A stretch of 64,000 bases of DNA from Agrypnia vestita (GCA_016648135.1 JADDOH010000498.1:186001-250000); one strand, 5' to 3'. Counted from the stretch's first letter, positions 12,701 through 22,140 are shown. The notes: generated from the letters alone by a model not told the origin. Translations and numbers: made by a program.

Positions 12701-15700
12701 ATATTACTAAAGTACCCGATATTGACATATTTTAAATATTTTTTCATTTTTCTGTAATTTCAAAAAAAATATGTGTACTAAAATATATTGATTTATGGCA
12801 CACGGGTCTAAAAATTATTTTAAATTACGATTGAATCTACTATGGAATTAACATTTTGGGACTTGTGGGTTTTAAAAATTTTGAATTTTGACAAATTTCG
12901 AATTATCAAGGTTCGAATTACCGCGGTTTTACTGTATATGCTTACGCATATATCATGCTTAAATGTACTCACTGCACGCCCCAGGTACTTATTTACCAAG
13001 TAAACTAGGAAATCAAAAATGAGGTGCCCTTGTCTTCCCATTCTTTCTCCCACTCTGAAAGAACGGGAGCGCAAGAGGCGAGATTTTTTGATGGCGATGC
13101 ATACAGCCCATCATACAGATATTAAGCATTGAGCTTATATTCTCATCTGTACCAAAAATGAAGATTCCATGGAAAAAAATTGGTGATCAAAGAAAATGTG
13201 AAAGAAACCAGAACTCACAAAAGATTACCAACGTGATTAGTCAACCTGGTTCCACCTTTCTGGGCAAAACTGTAACTTGACTCACGTGTATAGAGGGTTA
13301 GGGTTTGTCGCAGTACATCAAGTATACAATGAAACATCCATGTTGTCCTTATTACAACAATTACTACTTATGTAGTTAGAATTAGGGACAACTGGGATCA
13401 TCTCACATGGTATGAATATATCTAAATCTCTTCTCAAATTCCATCATCTCTCTGAAGATACCGGGAAAAAGGTGAAGAGTTAGATTAATTATTTTAATAA
13501 ATCCATTATATTACCCTCACATCTCTCAATCAGGCCAGAATTGATGTGCACTTCGCATCGACAAGGTGCTAATAATTTAGTTGATTCTTATTTGGCAATG
13601 TCAAGTGCGGGAAGTAAAAGACAAATAATAAAATGTTTACCTTCCCGATAACCATCGTAGTAAGTGACCTCCGCCTGGGCATCGATTGCGGCCAGGAAGG
13701 TATAGAGATCTACAAAGAAATCAGCGGAGATGGCTGCGCTTCCACCATCAGGCTCGTCCGTATATATTTCACACAGCATGATCATGGTTTGGGTCAAGCT
13801 CTGGGAAAATGATTTATAGTTTTATATGTATTCATTTTTTTCCTCTAACATTTTAAGGTGGCGACGGACGAGAGCATTTGCTCAATGCGAATATTCGCAT
13901 CGAGAACTTGTTGGTTGTGAGCAAATGCTCATGACATCTGAATCTTTGCGACAAATATATGCACGACTCTGCTCCATCCCCAGCAATTGTAGTCCAAATG
14001 GCGGACATAGAGGTAGTGTGTGCTGCGTTCCTTCTAATCCGTTATTGCTACTTAAAGTAGAAAAGAAAGCGTTTTTGGACAACAAATTTGTTAAAAATGA
14101 GAAATGAAGAAATAAATACCAAACGCAAAAATACCACAACATAATGAGCAACGGAGTGCGAAACGCCGTACGCGAGCACTCTCAGCGGTGTTCGCGTTAG
14201 CGACTGATTGTATGTTGTGACATTCAAAGGGATTCGACGAAAAATCGACAGCCGGGTAGAGCGCGCTCGGGTGCTCGGCTCGCTGTACTGACATGCCGAA
14301 TATTGTAACTTATAACGTGCTCACATTGAGCAATTGCTCATGTCAGTCGCCAAAAATGAAAGGAACTCTTAAAGAAACTAAATCAGTACAAAATGCATTC
14401 AATAGACCAATTATCTTGTATTAATTTATTTATTTTCAATGTGAGGTATGCCAGCGGGTTGACATCTTTATAATACTGTTCAATGACAAATGCACTACAA
14501 AAATAATTATCCAGTATTTAATAATGATGAGACGATCCTGAGATGAAACCTTTGCTGCTCCAAATTAACAAATCTCAACCAAGGTGGATGAGATTTGTTA
14601 ATTTGGAACTAAGAAGGCCAGTTAGATGACCCGAGAAAACGCAGAGAAGGCAAATGCAAAGACAGCATAGGACAGAGCAGTGGAAGAATGCTGTCCAAGC
14701 GTCAGACCCCCAACTTGACGAGGCTGAAAGGGACGAAGAGGAAGAGAGGAAGATATTTAATAATAATACTTGATAATAATACTAATCTCAACTGGGCCAT
14801 TCCAGGAAACAGTTTATGCTGTTTCAGTTGAAAAAAGATACATATTTTGTTAATACCTACTTTCCTATACAAAAAATAGCTTCGTCTCCGTGAAGCATCT
14901 ATAATATATCTCGATTAATAATGTTCCCTTGGGGACATACTCAAAATAATTTGTTGATTATCCCAACAGATGGATACTGAAAAGTGGTTCGAAACATAGC
15001 CTATGTTAAAATCGGCCCGCTATTAATTGTTACACAATGTTATTGGATTATTATCAATTATTAAAAAACAGAACTTCAATTATAATTCACACGCTCAGGA
15101 ATAAACTAGGTCAAAAAAGAGTTTGCATTTTAAAAGGGACTTGTTTAAAAAATTTGACAAACCTTGCAGAGGAACCCAGCGGCAACAGCGGCAAACTTGT
15201 AAAGAGGGAATTTTTCCATCAGGTATACCCCAGCCGTGCAGAGTATTTCCTTCAACTCACTCTCTTGCAGGCAAACACCCACCCACCGTTTTTGTAGAGT
15301 TTCACTCACTATCTCATCTGCGCTGGAGAGCTGAAACCGATTGTATATAAAAAAATATTCTCAAAATTGTTGATAAATAAATGGTAATACCTCTTTGTGC
15401 TGGTTTTCCATAAGTTTCAAGTTAGATTGTATTAGTTTCCCTAACCTGCTTAATGAGTATCTTGAGATACTGAGGGCTCAGGCCGCCTGCTGATCTGATC
15501 AGCGGATATTCCAGCCTCTCTTTAACGGGGGGAACTCGCCCTTCTGACAATGCTTTGAAGTAATCTGCAGACCAAAGCAGAAGGTCATATGGCTGGGTAC
15601 GAATAGCCGCTGAAACGCAATGCCAGATACTTTAAAACATTTGTGTATAAACCATGCAAAAGAGTAAAATTATTAAACGACTAAGAGATTTGGAGTTGAA

Positions 15701-16070
15701 TCTTCTCTCAGTTAGAAAATTCTCTCCTGTTCTGATTGTCGACTTTAATCTAGTTGGATGAAGGGGTGGTCTTGGAGCATGCGTCCTATTGATCATTTGA
15801 TTCCATGATCATTAAACAATTCCAAACATAATCATCCAATATCCAGTCTGCGAATGTGAGCCTGTGTGGATTTGAATACTATCCAGATAATTTTAAGCAA
15901 TTAACTCTCTTGGAAAGTAAAGAAACGTGAAAAGTACAAGTCCCTACATAAAATGGAATATAAAAAGAAGTCGGCTAACCTTTTGCGAAAACCTTGAGCA
16001 CGTGCGGAAATGTCGGTGGAATGATAATTTGCTGCGAGCAATACATCGGCTCCACGGCGGTGCCGGACAT
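3730..16070 (-). CDS. ROPN1L: Ropporin-1-like / RSP11-type protein with long C-terminal extension, 14 exons
   Basis: Exons (high to low): 16070-15980, 15609-15446, 15330-15163, 13800-13641, 12131-12037, 10049-9875, 9723-9689, 9174-8829, 8491-8384, 8188-7962, 7269-7170, 5904-5801, 4447-4346, 3903-3730. All introns are GT-AG, every junction phase matches, and the sum is 2,049 nt (682 aa plus stop). Residues ~15-60 form an RIIa dimerisation/docking domain: FAKAAIRTQPYDLL, LWSADYFKALSEG, PPVKERLEYP. Residues ~142-190 carry the ropporin block LCEIYTDEPDGGSA. In this family these parts bind A-kinase anchors or radial-spoke stalks in sperm and cilia. Known family members are ~210 aa. Here residues ~195-682 add E/K-rich acidic spacers (exons 5, 8, 10) and a C-terminal unit (exons 11-14) with VVPGKLGIGPAVHPA. 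I do not recognise that unit. The start is the ATG at 16,070. The ropporin identity is firm, the axonemal role is inferred from the family, and the function of the extension is unknown. Introns are full of MITEs. Confidence 0.9.
5237..5431. mobile_element. Palindromic MITE, family P (intron 12)
   Basis: It starts TATAGACCTCTTTCCA and ends with the complement AAAGAGGTCTA. The arms contain AAAGACAATCGAGTTAGT and GTAAGCTGTGC, and the centre reads GGTGTTTATACCGGTGAACTGGTATAAACACC. Three more copies with the same arm sequence lie at 11,704-11,912, 20,930-21,073 and 58,023-58,190. It has no coding capacity, and its superfamily is not assigned. Confidence 0.7.
5935..6295. mobile_element. MITE family Q with internal perfect palindrome and tandem repeats (intron 11)
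   Basis: A near-perfect inverted repeat at about 5,967-6,050 has ~40-base arms (ACAATTTTTACAATCAGATA and its complement) around CCACAGTGACTGTG. It is followed by three to four tandem ~32-bp units containing TTTGTATATACAATCAGATA. The outer flanks (AACCTGTTACTT at the left, GTAACCAGTTGTCACT at the right, with an internal ATCGATGATT and its complement) match the simpler copy at 23,805-23,990. The tandem array is therefore an expansion inside one MITE copy. Confidence 0.6.
6480..7135. mobile_element. Large fold-back element with ~210-bp arms (intron 11)
   Basis: The left arm (about 6,489-6,735) and the right arm (about 6,880-7,125) are inverted complements over some 210-240 bases. Both contain GGAAATATATCATTTTAAA, AATACGGATATCTGGTTAAA, AATTACCAAACCTA and GTGGGCCGTTTATGACTGAA. 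A ~150-base unpaired AT-rich centre holds a CGATTATC-type spacer and a run of T. The right arm ends within ~45 bases of the 5' splice site of exon 11 (boundary at 7,170/7,169). It has no ORF and its superfamily is unassigned. Confidence 0.75.
7795..7897. repeat. AT-rich hairpin cluster (intron 10)
   Basis: ATATATATGGAACTATAATATATATGTTCC and further TATATATGGAAC copies alternate in both orientations, making overlapping short hairpins. This is simple-sequence DNA just downstream of exon 10 in the ropporin-like gene. Confidence 0.6.
8561..8583. repeat. Short insect-telomere-like repeat (CCTAA)4
   Basis: Four tandem CCTAA units followed by CCC lie in intron 8 of the ropporin-like gene. TTAGG/CCTAA is the ancestral insect telomere repeat. 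Such a short internal run could be chance, a break-repair scar or part of a repeat element. Confidence 0.6.
9322..9568. mobile_element. TTAA-flanked piggyBac-like MITE (intron 7)
   Basis: The left end is TTAACCTTTTAAATGCCAGG and the right end is GCATTTAAAGGGTTA, an inverted terminal repeat of the form CCTTTAAATGC. TTAA at the left and TTAc at the right fit the TTAA target site of piggyBac elements, with one base decayed. The interior has no ORF. Confidence 0.5.
10172..10355. repeat. Palindromic module carrying a hammerhead core (intron 5)
   Basis: The outer arms are complementary: AATCTTCAAGTTTGAGTTTT at the left and AAAACTCAAACTAGAAGATT at the right. Inside, the motif CCTTTCTGGC..CGTTTTGGATCC faces GGTCTGAAACGTCAGCCAG. 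The plus-strand copy has an intact hammerhead core (separate entry). The minus-strand copy is degenerate, with AAAAC where GAAAC is expected and a broken stem II. Similar tracts (GATATTCTGCCGTGTATAT plus GACCTCTCTGGCC) occur at 33,117-33,200 and 36,852-36,890. Confidence 0.65.
10258..10303 (+). ncRNA. Hammerhead ribozyme core (Penelope-type, minimal)
   Basis: CTGATGA is at 10,263-10,269. Stem II is AGACCC (10,271-10,276) paired perfectly with GGGTCT (10,284-10,289) around a TGCAAAG loop. GAAA follows at 10,290-10,293, then CGTC. This is the conserved hammerhead order. Stem III would be only 1-2 bp, as in the minimal hammerheads of Penelope-like elements. The stem I pairing flanking the core is weak. 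It is antisense to the host gene. Confidence 0.6.
10512..10636 (+). mobile_element. tRNA-derived SINE, family A (intron 5)
   Basis: The decayed tRNA head (GTGGTGTAATTGATAACATA, resembling a tRNA A-box) is followed by the family tail: AGCAGCCCAAAATATTTTTT, CGTTGATTT, TCTTTCTAACTGATTAATA and TTTGGTTTTA. The same tail follows tRNA-like heads at 20,760, 33,715 (minus), 37,271, 53,931 (minus) and, truncated, 54,777. Confidence 0.65.
11704..11912. mobile_element. Palindromic MITE, family P (intron 5)
   Basis: The arms TATAGATCTTTT..CAATTGAGTTAGTGTGGGTACAG and their complement bracket a duplicated ~45-bp block (ATTGAGTTAGTGTGGGTACA, twice). The central GCGCATTGTTTATTG matches the other family P copies. 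Confidence 0.65.
12498..12934. mobile_element. Pogo/Tigger-type MITE with TA target duplication (intron 4)
   Basis: The left end is CAGCAAAACCTCGTTAACTG and the right end is the complement TTACCGCGGTTTTACTG. Both are flanked by TA, the pogo/mariner target. Internal sequence (TTTCAATAAATTATTTCAAA, CGATATTGACATATTT) matches the fold-back at 1,110-1,897, so this is a shorter derivative of the same family. Confidence 0.75.
13860..14351. mobile_element. Decayed DNA transposon, possibly PIF/Harbinger (intron 3)
   Basis: The terminal inverted repeats are GGCGACGGACGAGAGCATTT at the left and GGCGACTGACATGAGCAATT (complement) at the right. Inside, a short plus-strand frame from the ATG at 13,998 reads MADIEVVCAAFLLIRY followed by a K/R-rich W-containing stretch. 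That is reminiscent of the N-terminus of Harbinger-type nucleases, with stops soon after. No clear target duplication was found, so the superfamily is tentative. Confidence 0.45.
14600..14770 (+). pseudogene. Probable LINE 3'-end scrap (intron 3)
   Basis: One frame reads Q-A-S-D-P-Q-L-D-E-A-E-R-D, resembling the degraded C-termini of retrotransposon ORFs seen elsewhere here. The block just upstream contains an inverted pair TCCAAATTAACAAATCTCA / TGAGATTTGTTAATTTGGA (14,558-14,607). Identity is weak. Confidence 0.3.
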
Positions 16071-17245
16071 CCTTTCTTCCCGCGCCCCTAAAATTCACAC
16101 AAAATTAAAATTTTTCGTAAAATGACCGCGCGGACACTTGTGCGGCCAATAATCGACTAACTTCTCCGTTGGCGTAAATATTCACGTTAAAAAATTATAC
16201 GAAACCAACCTTGAGGCCTGCGAGCGTTGAACCGTTACACATAAAATTACGTTGTCATAGCAATATCCACAAACATAAACACTGGATTTGCGCAGCACAA
16301 AAAATGATTGTTATCAGAGTTAATCATGCGACAATCTAAAAGTCTGGTAAATTTTCGAGCAAACATATGACTAAACAAACGATGAAAACATAAAAACTGA
16401 AGTACGTTCCACTACGTACTGAATATGTAATTCCTCCGGGATAAATTAAAAACACTCGATTTGTTAAACTCAAAGAAGTAAAAAAAGACCCGCGATGTTG
16501 CAAAATACAAAAGCAATTAAACTCTGAAAGGAGTAATTCAACTTGTTTTCATAAACTAAAGCGTGTTAAATATTTATTTCAATTTTATCTTTAAAATCGA
16601 GAATATGCGCGCCATGTCAAATGTCATAAAATCTGGACGAAGACTATTGCAAAACTAATTAAAATAGCACTTTACTAAAAAGTCAATAGCAGTACTATGA
16701 AAACAAATATTTTTGATTGTTCTAGTACTGGACCGTCCGGCTAATTTGCTAATATTGATGAACGTAAGTCAGCCGTAATACTTGAAAATTTAATATAGAA
16801 TAGCGGTCTCTGTTGACGTTTGGAGAAGCTGGCTTATCACGTGGTATCCAAACGTCAGAAAAAGTACAGAACAGAAACCTGTTTCGTTTCGTTAGTTTGT
16901 GATGGTCTGTGATAAGTTTGAAGTATTGTGGAGTTTTAGAATATTTTGATCCTGTTGTAAATGCAAATCTTTACAATTCTATTATATCGCAAATTGCGCA
17001 TGCTTTGTGTTATATTTTAAAAGTCATCTCGCTTTTAAAAAGTTGTTCTTCGTTAATTATTTATGTTTAGTAGTGACTTGTGACGTTTATCTCGCGAGAT
17101 GAAAAAAGTGATCATTTCTATCTCGCCGAGATTTATTTCTATAATATTTGTTAGAATGTTTTGATGAGTGTATAAAACGCAGATATTGTATCTGTGTTTT
17201 TAAAGTTTGTTGAAATGAATAAGATAGCTGACCAGTGCTGGTGAC
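16071..17245. promoter_or_regulatory. Intergenic region between divergent gene starts
   Basis: The ropporin-like start codon (16,070, minus) and the putative plus-strand coding start (17,365) are head to head, about 1.3 kb apart. This interval must hold the minus-gene promoter and, if the plus gene is real, possibly its promoter and 5' leader. I found no convincing TATA box. The sequence immediately upstream of 16,070 is moderately GC-rich (GGGGCGCGGG). No repeat element was recognised here, unusually for this window, which fits selective constraint. Confidence 0.4.
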
Positions 17246-17314
17246 ATGTCGGAAAATAATGAATCCGTGTCAAGTCAAAAGTCGGACCCTCGCTCCGCAG
17301 AGATTATCATGTGA
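17246..17314 (+). other. Upstream ORF, 22 codons
   Basis: ATG at 17,246 opens a frame of 22 codons ending in TGA at 17,312-17,314 (starts MSENNESVSSQKSD). It lies 50 bases upstream of, and in a different frame from, the ATG at 17,365. If both are on one mRNA it could dampen translation. Alternatively it could be the real N-terminus, spliced at an unseen donor before its stop. Confidence 0.4.
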
Positions 17315-17364
17315 TTTACGCAAAATGTCAAGTAAAAATATGCTGTGAATTCGCTATCACAAAC

Positions 17365-17404
17365 ATGGATGCGACTAATGTCGAGCAAGTCTTGGCGGCC
17401 CTCG
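17365..17404 (+). CDS. Putative first coding exon of an unidentified gene
   Basis: The frame reads MDATNVEQVLAAL followed by a split G codon, then a consensus donor (CTCG|GTGAGTAC). The context is aaacATGG. The upstream in-frame stop (TGA at 17,260-17,262) lies before any other in-frame ATG, so the start choice is clean. The short amphipathic start resembles N-termini of HEAT-repeat karyopherins, but 13 residues are too few to assign a family. No continuing exon was recognised in the remaining 46 kb, which could be a long first intron. Confidence 0.4.
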
Positions 17405-18240
17405 GTGAGTACTCTGTGAGATGTTTTTAAAGTTTTTTTTGTTTGTAACTATGCGTGTTGTTTACTTTTCTGAATCATGGGACATTCTTATATACTTGAG
17501 TAGGTACTGCAGTCTATTAACTCTCGGAAAAACTTTGTGATGCGATTGTTTTATTTTATCATTATTTGTACTAGATGTTAGATAAACTGGTCTCGCAAAG
17601 TACATTTTGTCCTACTCCGGTACGTACCTAGGTACCCGATCATCATGTTAATTGTATTTTTATGGGCGACTGTACCGAGGTTTGTTTGGATTTTTCAGTA
17701 ATTTCTTGGAATATTGTGTGCGACGTAATTGTATTTGCAGTATTTATACGTGGAACGTGTAAAAGATGGGTTTGCTCATTTATATTTATTTTGCATTTGA
17801 AAGTTGTAAAAATAATACAAGTGCTGATTTGAAATGAGGCATGTCTGGAATTTTCTTTTTTTGATAAGTTTGTTTCGATTACAATTTTAAACGCCGGGTC
17901 GTGAGGTCAAGGTCGAAAAATGTGTTGACGAACTTTTTAATTAATGTATTCCTTATTGCTACAGATTAACAATACGGTTTAAAATATTTTTTATTTAAAT
18001 ATTTCGTAAGTACGCATTTTATGCGCAAGGAACTTGAAGTTTTGACACCACTTGTGATACTCCGAAGATTTGCATGGCCCAATATAAACATGGCTGAAAC
18101 TAAAGAGTTTATGATAAACCTCTTTGGTTGACACAATAGACGATCTTCCTGCGGTTTAGTGAGGGCAGACCCACCGCTTACCCAGGACGCTTTTATAAGC
18201 AAAAGTTCCCGTATCGGTCCTATTCATTAGCCGCCAGGTT
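17405..18240. other. Putative intron 1 start, nothing else recognised
   Basis: Unique-looking AT-rich sequence following the donor at 17,405. No repeat ends, tRNA boxes or coding frames with family resemblance were seen. Confidence 0.4.
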
Positions 18241-18264
18241 GGCATTTTTTAATGAATTTTTATT

Positions 18265-18765
18265 TTAGGACAGTTCACTTTACTGAACGAACGGTACAGT
18301 TCACTATGGGAACTAGTCGTTCACAAGTTAAGTAGATGAAAAATAATTCATTCATTAAATTCTGCTGAAATTTTTGGTAGGCATTTTTTTTGGGTAGTGA
18401 AAATTTTGCGGCGGTTGGAAGATAAAAAATTGTTCCCTCCGTCAGATTTAAAGTTTTGGGATTGCGTAGATAAAATGAGATTTTTAATGGAAACTGAAGG
18501 CACTCCCCCCCCAAGGTTTTGAAAATTTTGATAGAGTGAATATGAAGAAATCTCTGGAAATCAAAACAACCCCCCTCCCCCTTGAATTGAATAATTGTGG
18601 GATATCTGAAAAATTTTCTGGTCGGTAAGCGAACAGTTCACTTAAAGAAGTTAAAGTAAATATAAGACAGAAATTCTAAGAATTACTGAATGATTTTAAG
18701 TGTGCAGTTCATTTGACTGAACGATCTGGTGAACGACAGTTCAGTTAACGGAACTAAAATTCTCA
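18265..18765. repeat. Element with GTTCAC/GTTCAG subterminal repeats
   Basis: Clusters of ACAGTTCACTTTACTGAACG, GTTCACTATGGGAACTAG and their inverted relatives (CAGTTCATTTGACTGAACG, GAACGACAGTTCAG) sit at both ends of a ~500-bp block containing two C-rich runs. The arrangement suggests a decayed DNA transposon with subterminal repeats. The superfamily is not assigned. Confidence 0.4.
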
Positions 18766-19004
18766 TTTCTACAAAATACAGGTTGGCCGCGCGGCTACCA
18801 TCCAAAATTTGCCGTAAAAATAAAAACATAGACAACATACATATTTAATTAAAGTAGGCATAGAACAATTGTAAAATGATGTATAAAAACATAATATAAA
18901 AGATACACAAGATTCACAGGATTGTACGGGAGCAAACAGACCGAAATATTTGAGGGAAAAAGAAAACTTCCTGCGGTTAAAATGATTCGCTCTGGACCAT
19001 GTAC

Positions 19005-19930
19005 ATTGTACAACTCCTATTCTAGGCAACTCGAAACAGCAGAAATGCGAATGCTTCGATCGATGGTCGACAGGAGTAACACTAAAAGAAGAGATTAAAA
19101 TTTCACGCATTCGTGGTAGCCTGGGCGTCACGGACATAAACAGTAAGCTGGAAAAGCGACAGTTGAGATGGTACGGGCACTTAAGATCATCATGTCACAT
19201 GGTGAAGCAGGCAATGTCAATGGAGCTTCATCGATAGTCATCCAGAAGAACATAGAACTCCTGGATGACTCAATGCTCCAAAATACTACAGAGAAACGGC
19301 CTGGATGAAAGCGATACCCAGAACCGAAGAAGATACAGCCCGAGAAAGCGAAGAGCCGACCCCAACAGCCTACCTAGGCAATGGGTTGGGACTAGGGAAT
19401 GCAATCTCAAGTCGGGATTGCCCTTTCGGGATCCCTCGAGATTAGAATTTCCAATCCCGCGGGATCCTTAGGGATCGGGAACCCAAATACTTTTGTGTTT
19501 TTTTTGCTAATAGAACTGAATAGCAATTAACGAAAATGTTCATTATTAATCATTACATTAAAGTTTTTGAAGGCGTTTTTCCAAGCATCAATCAGTCAAT
19601 GTAGCAGAGTAAAAACTACTAACTAGTAGTTGTTTTTATTACTATGTTAGGTTGATAAAATACAGCAAATATTATTCAAAGGTATTTTAATTATTTAAAT
19701 GTGACATGAACATAAGTTTTAAGTACTTACTAAAAGCTCTATAGACATGCACAATTAAACATACAAAACATAAAAAATGTTGATCAATCCCGATTATCTC
19801 GTCCGGTTTTTCGGTTCGGGATCGATCTCGTAAAATGCCTCGAGATCTCGCGGGATCGGGATTGCATTCCCTAGTTTGGACAGTGCAAGGAACAAGGAGA
19901 TATTAAAATCTACTTGATGATGGCTAGAGC
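19005..19930 (+). pseudogene. Non-LTR retrotransposon C-terminus, interrupted by a hAT element
   Basis: Frames read E-T-A-E-M-R-M-L-R-S-M, then R-G-S-L-G-V-T-D-I-N-S-K, then Q-L-R-W-Y-G-H-L, which is the post-RT region of the insect RT/endonuclease LINE group (x-L-R-W-x-G-H motif). Multiple stops and frameshifts show it is dead. The tail (Q-W-V-G / D-S-A-R-N-K-E-I-L-K-S-T) is split by the insertion at 19,393-19,873. Confidence 0.65.
19393..19873. mobile_element. hAT-type MITE with 8-bp target duplication
   Basis: The ends TAGGGAATGCAATC and GATTGCATTCCCTA are perfect inverted complements. The 8 bases outside are GTTGGGAC (left) and GTTTGGAC (right), a 7/8 target-site duplication as expected for hAT. 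Subterminal CCTCGAGAT..CGCGGGATC motifs occur at both ends. The interior (19,500-19,800) is AT-rich without an ORF. Confidence 0.8.
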
Positions 19931-20003
19931 TAAATATTATAATAGTGATGAATTATGGCTATAATGCCGATTCATACAACTACGCCACTATATCCCTTTA
20001 ATC

Positions 20004-20190
20004 CTAGGAGGTAACCAAAGTGTACACGTATGCCGAAACCTGCATCAAATTTTCGCAATTTTTGAACTCGTTCACGGATACGAAGTCACCCAAGTCAATT
20101 AGTATCATATCATGCACATTCGCCGCTGGTTCTGTTCCCATCCCTGTCTGATCATCGAGCCGTCGAGAATGATGTAAAAAATATACTCTC
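20004..20190 (-). pseudogene. Possible BEL/Pao LTR-retrotransposon scrap
   Basis: The minus-strand frame reads H-D-M-I-L-I-D-L-G-D-F-V-S-V then L-M-Q-V-S-A-Y-V-Y-T-L-V. The I-D-L-x-x-(F/Y)...L-L-x-V-T-A-Y-V-x-R-F pattern is found between RNase H and integrase in Pao-type polyproteins. No LTR or integrase zinc finger was seen nearby. Low confidence. Confidence 0.35.
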
Positions 20191-20199
20191 AAAGGCTTT

Positions 20200-20755
20200 T
20201 CATTGTATCAAAATCAATAAGATCTAAATTCGTCAAAAGCGACAAGGACAACATTTTCAATAAAAAGATTGACATATTGTGGCTGGCAATTCGCAGTATC
20301 AAAAAATAGCGAAGTGGCTGTACGCGCAAATTATTTTAAAATACACGAAATATATTATTTAAGGTGTAGAAATGTAATAAAGTTATTTTTTCCGTGACTC
20401 AAATAATAAACAATGTGTATAATATTTATACCCATTCAATATTATCTATATGTATTTTAAAACATGTAGGTACGTCTCGCTACTTCGTACGATTTCGATG
20501 TTTTGTCTTTTTTACGCGTTATCCAGTTACGCTATAGCGGCCTATCACATTTTCGTAAATGTTTTTATTTTATTTTATTTATTTACTAACGCCCTTCGGG
20601 GCTTTTACAAACAAATAGGTAAAGTATACATTTATATTATAGATAGTTTAACGAAAAAAATAATAACATATAAAAACAATAATGACATAAAGTGAAAATA
20701 AAATACTTAAAATACAAATATATGAATATATCGACCTCATCTGTTAGTCTCATTT
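20200..20755. other. No recognised feature
   Basis: AT-rich. It contains TTTATTTATTTACTAACGCC at 20,574-20,594, a motif often seen near the 3' ends of retroelements, but nothing further supports an element. Confidence 0.4.
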
Positions 20756-20759
20756 ATTA

Positions 20760-20888
20760 ACTGATTAACATTGCCCCGAATAGGAGGAGATCCGTGGTTC
20801 GAATCGCCGGAATCGGTAGCAGCCGATTATTTTTTCGTGGATTTGATTTTTTGTATGTCTTTCTAATTGATTAATTAATTTGGTTTTA
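20760..20888 (+). mobile_element. tRNA-derived SINE, family A
   Basis: The tRNA-like B-box GTGGTTCGAATCGCC is followed by GGTAGCAGCCGATTATTTTT, CGTGGATTTGATTTTT, TGTATGTCTTTCTAATTGAT and TTTGGTTTTA, the family A tail. The 5' part of the tRNA head is degraded. Confidence 0.65.
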
Positions 20889-20929
20889 AAAATTGATTAT
20901 TTGAAATTTCCAAGCCCATGTGGACCTCT

Positions 20930-21073
20930 TTACATTAAAGAAATACAATCGGATTAGATGCGTAAGACGTGCGTGCGGGGCACATTGTTTCGTTGTTTCG
21001 GTGTTTATACCCGTTTACGCCAACACAACGAAACAATATGCCTAATAATTTACTAATTATATGGAAAGACCTA
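20930..21073. mobile_element. Palindromic MITE, family P
   Basis: TGGACCTCTTTACATTAAAG at the left, AAAGACCTA at the right, and a centre GTTTCGGTGTTTATACCCGTTTACGCC matching the copies at 5,237 and 58,023. It abuts the SINE at 20,760-20,888. Confidence 0.65.
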
Positions 21074-21079
21074 TACTTA

Positions 21080-21980
21080 ACCCCTTAATTTATTGAAGTT
21101 GTCAATATGCAAAAAATCACTTAGAAAAATAAATTATTATTTAAAAACTGTCTCTTTTAAAACAAAAATTTTAAGAAAACCAACTCAACGATTTAAATAT
21201 AATTTTTATTGATAATCGTCAACTTCGTAATAATATTGAATAAAAGACAAAGCACAAATGCATACGGTCATAAAAAGTCCACAAAATGCAACATTTTTTT
21301 CATTTCTAAAACATTGACTTAGTAATTTTTAATAATATTGGCTGGCGGAGCACAGGAGCACTTGTTTACCTGAACCCCCGCCATAATTGGGTAATAATGA
21401 AGGATATTAATGTCGACGTGACCAGCACTGATGGGTCGCTGGTCGGTAGGTACCTACACGAGTAATGATCAATTTAAATACTGCTGCACTGGGCGCTGTG
21501 TGGAGACTAGTACCAGTACCGAACTCCCCAATAACCAGTTTCCGTGTTATCTCATCTTCGTGTTGCAATGACGTCACATCAGCATTTGGATAATCCCATT
21601 CTGTATTTGCAATCCACGGTCAAGATGACTTTGTAATTATAAATGCAGAAAATATGCATTATTATACTCACGTAACGTGCAAACAGCCCCGCTGTATATT
21701 TATATATTAGAAGTAAAATTTACTAACCGCAATATTAGCTAAAATGAGTTACAAATACAAACATTCTCGTATTTTATCTATATTCAGGATAAAATCAGTA
21801 AGTGAATAATCCATGTATATAGTTATCTGGTGGCAAAGCTTATAATTTGAACATTTTCATTATTTTTTTATATCACTATAATGTCATTAAATATGTAGTT
21901 TTCTTTTCACCTCTAAAATTCTAAAGGGATATTATAATCTAGTGAGGGCGTGCCCCCATACTATAATTTGTGCGAAAAAA
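21080..21980. other. No recognised feature
   Basis: Mostly AT-rich, with a more mixed-composition stretch at 21,350-21,620 (CCCGCCATAATTGGGTAATA, GATGGGTCGCTGGTCGGTAG). No coding frame, tRNA box or element end was identified. Confidence 0.4.
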
Positions 21981-21982
21981 TA

Positions 21983-22140
21983 GCGGCCCTCATAGCTCAG
22001 TGGGCTTGACACTGGTTTCTCACACCGAGGGTTCTGAGTTCGATTCTCGGTGAGGTCAGATTAACTCAAGATTTTGTGATGTAACGACTTCAGTAATTAG
22101 GCCTCTTGGCCTGTTGAAGCGTTAAAAATAAATAAAAAAT
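21983..22140 (+). mobile_element. tRNA-derived SINE, family B
   Basis: The A-box CATAGCTCAGTGGGC and B-box GAGTTCGATTCTC are correctly spaced. They are followed by GTAACGACTTCAGTAATTAG, GCCTCTTGGCCTGTTGAAGC and an AT-rich tail (AATAAATAAAAAA). The anticodon region does not fold into a proper arm, so this is a SINE and not a functional tRNA gene. Confidence 0.65.

Noticed and set aside
17365..17404. Assignment of the exon to a specific karyopherin
   Set aside because: Thirteen residues cannot distinguish HEAT-repeat transport receptors, so left unnamed.
21983..22059. tRNA gene on the plus strand
   Set aside because: Boxes are present but the anticodon stem is unpaired, and a SINE-like tail with A/T run follows.
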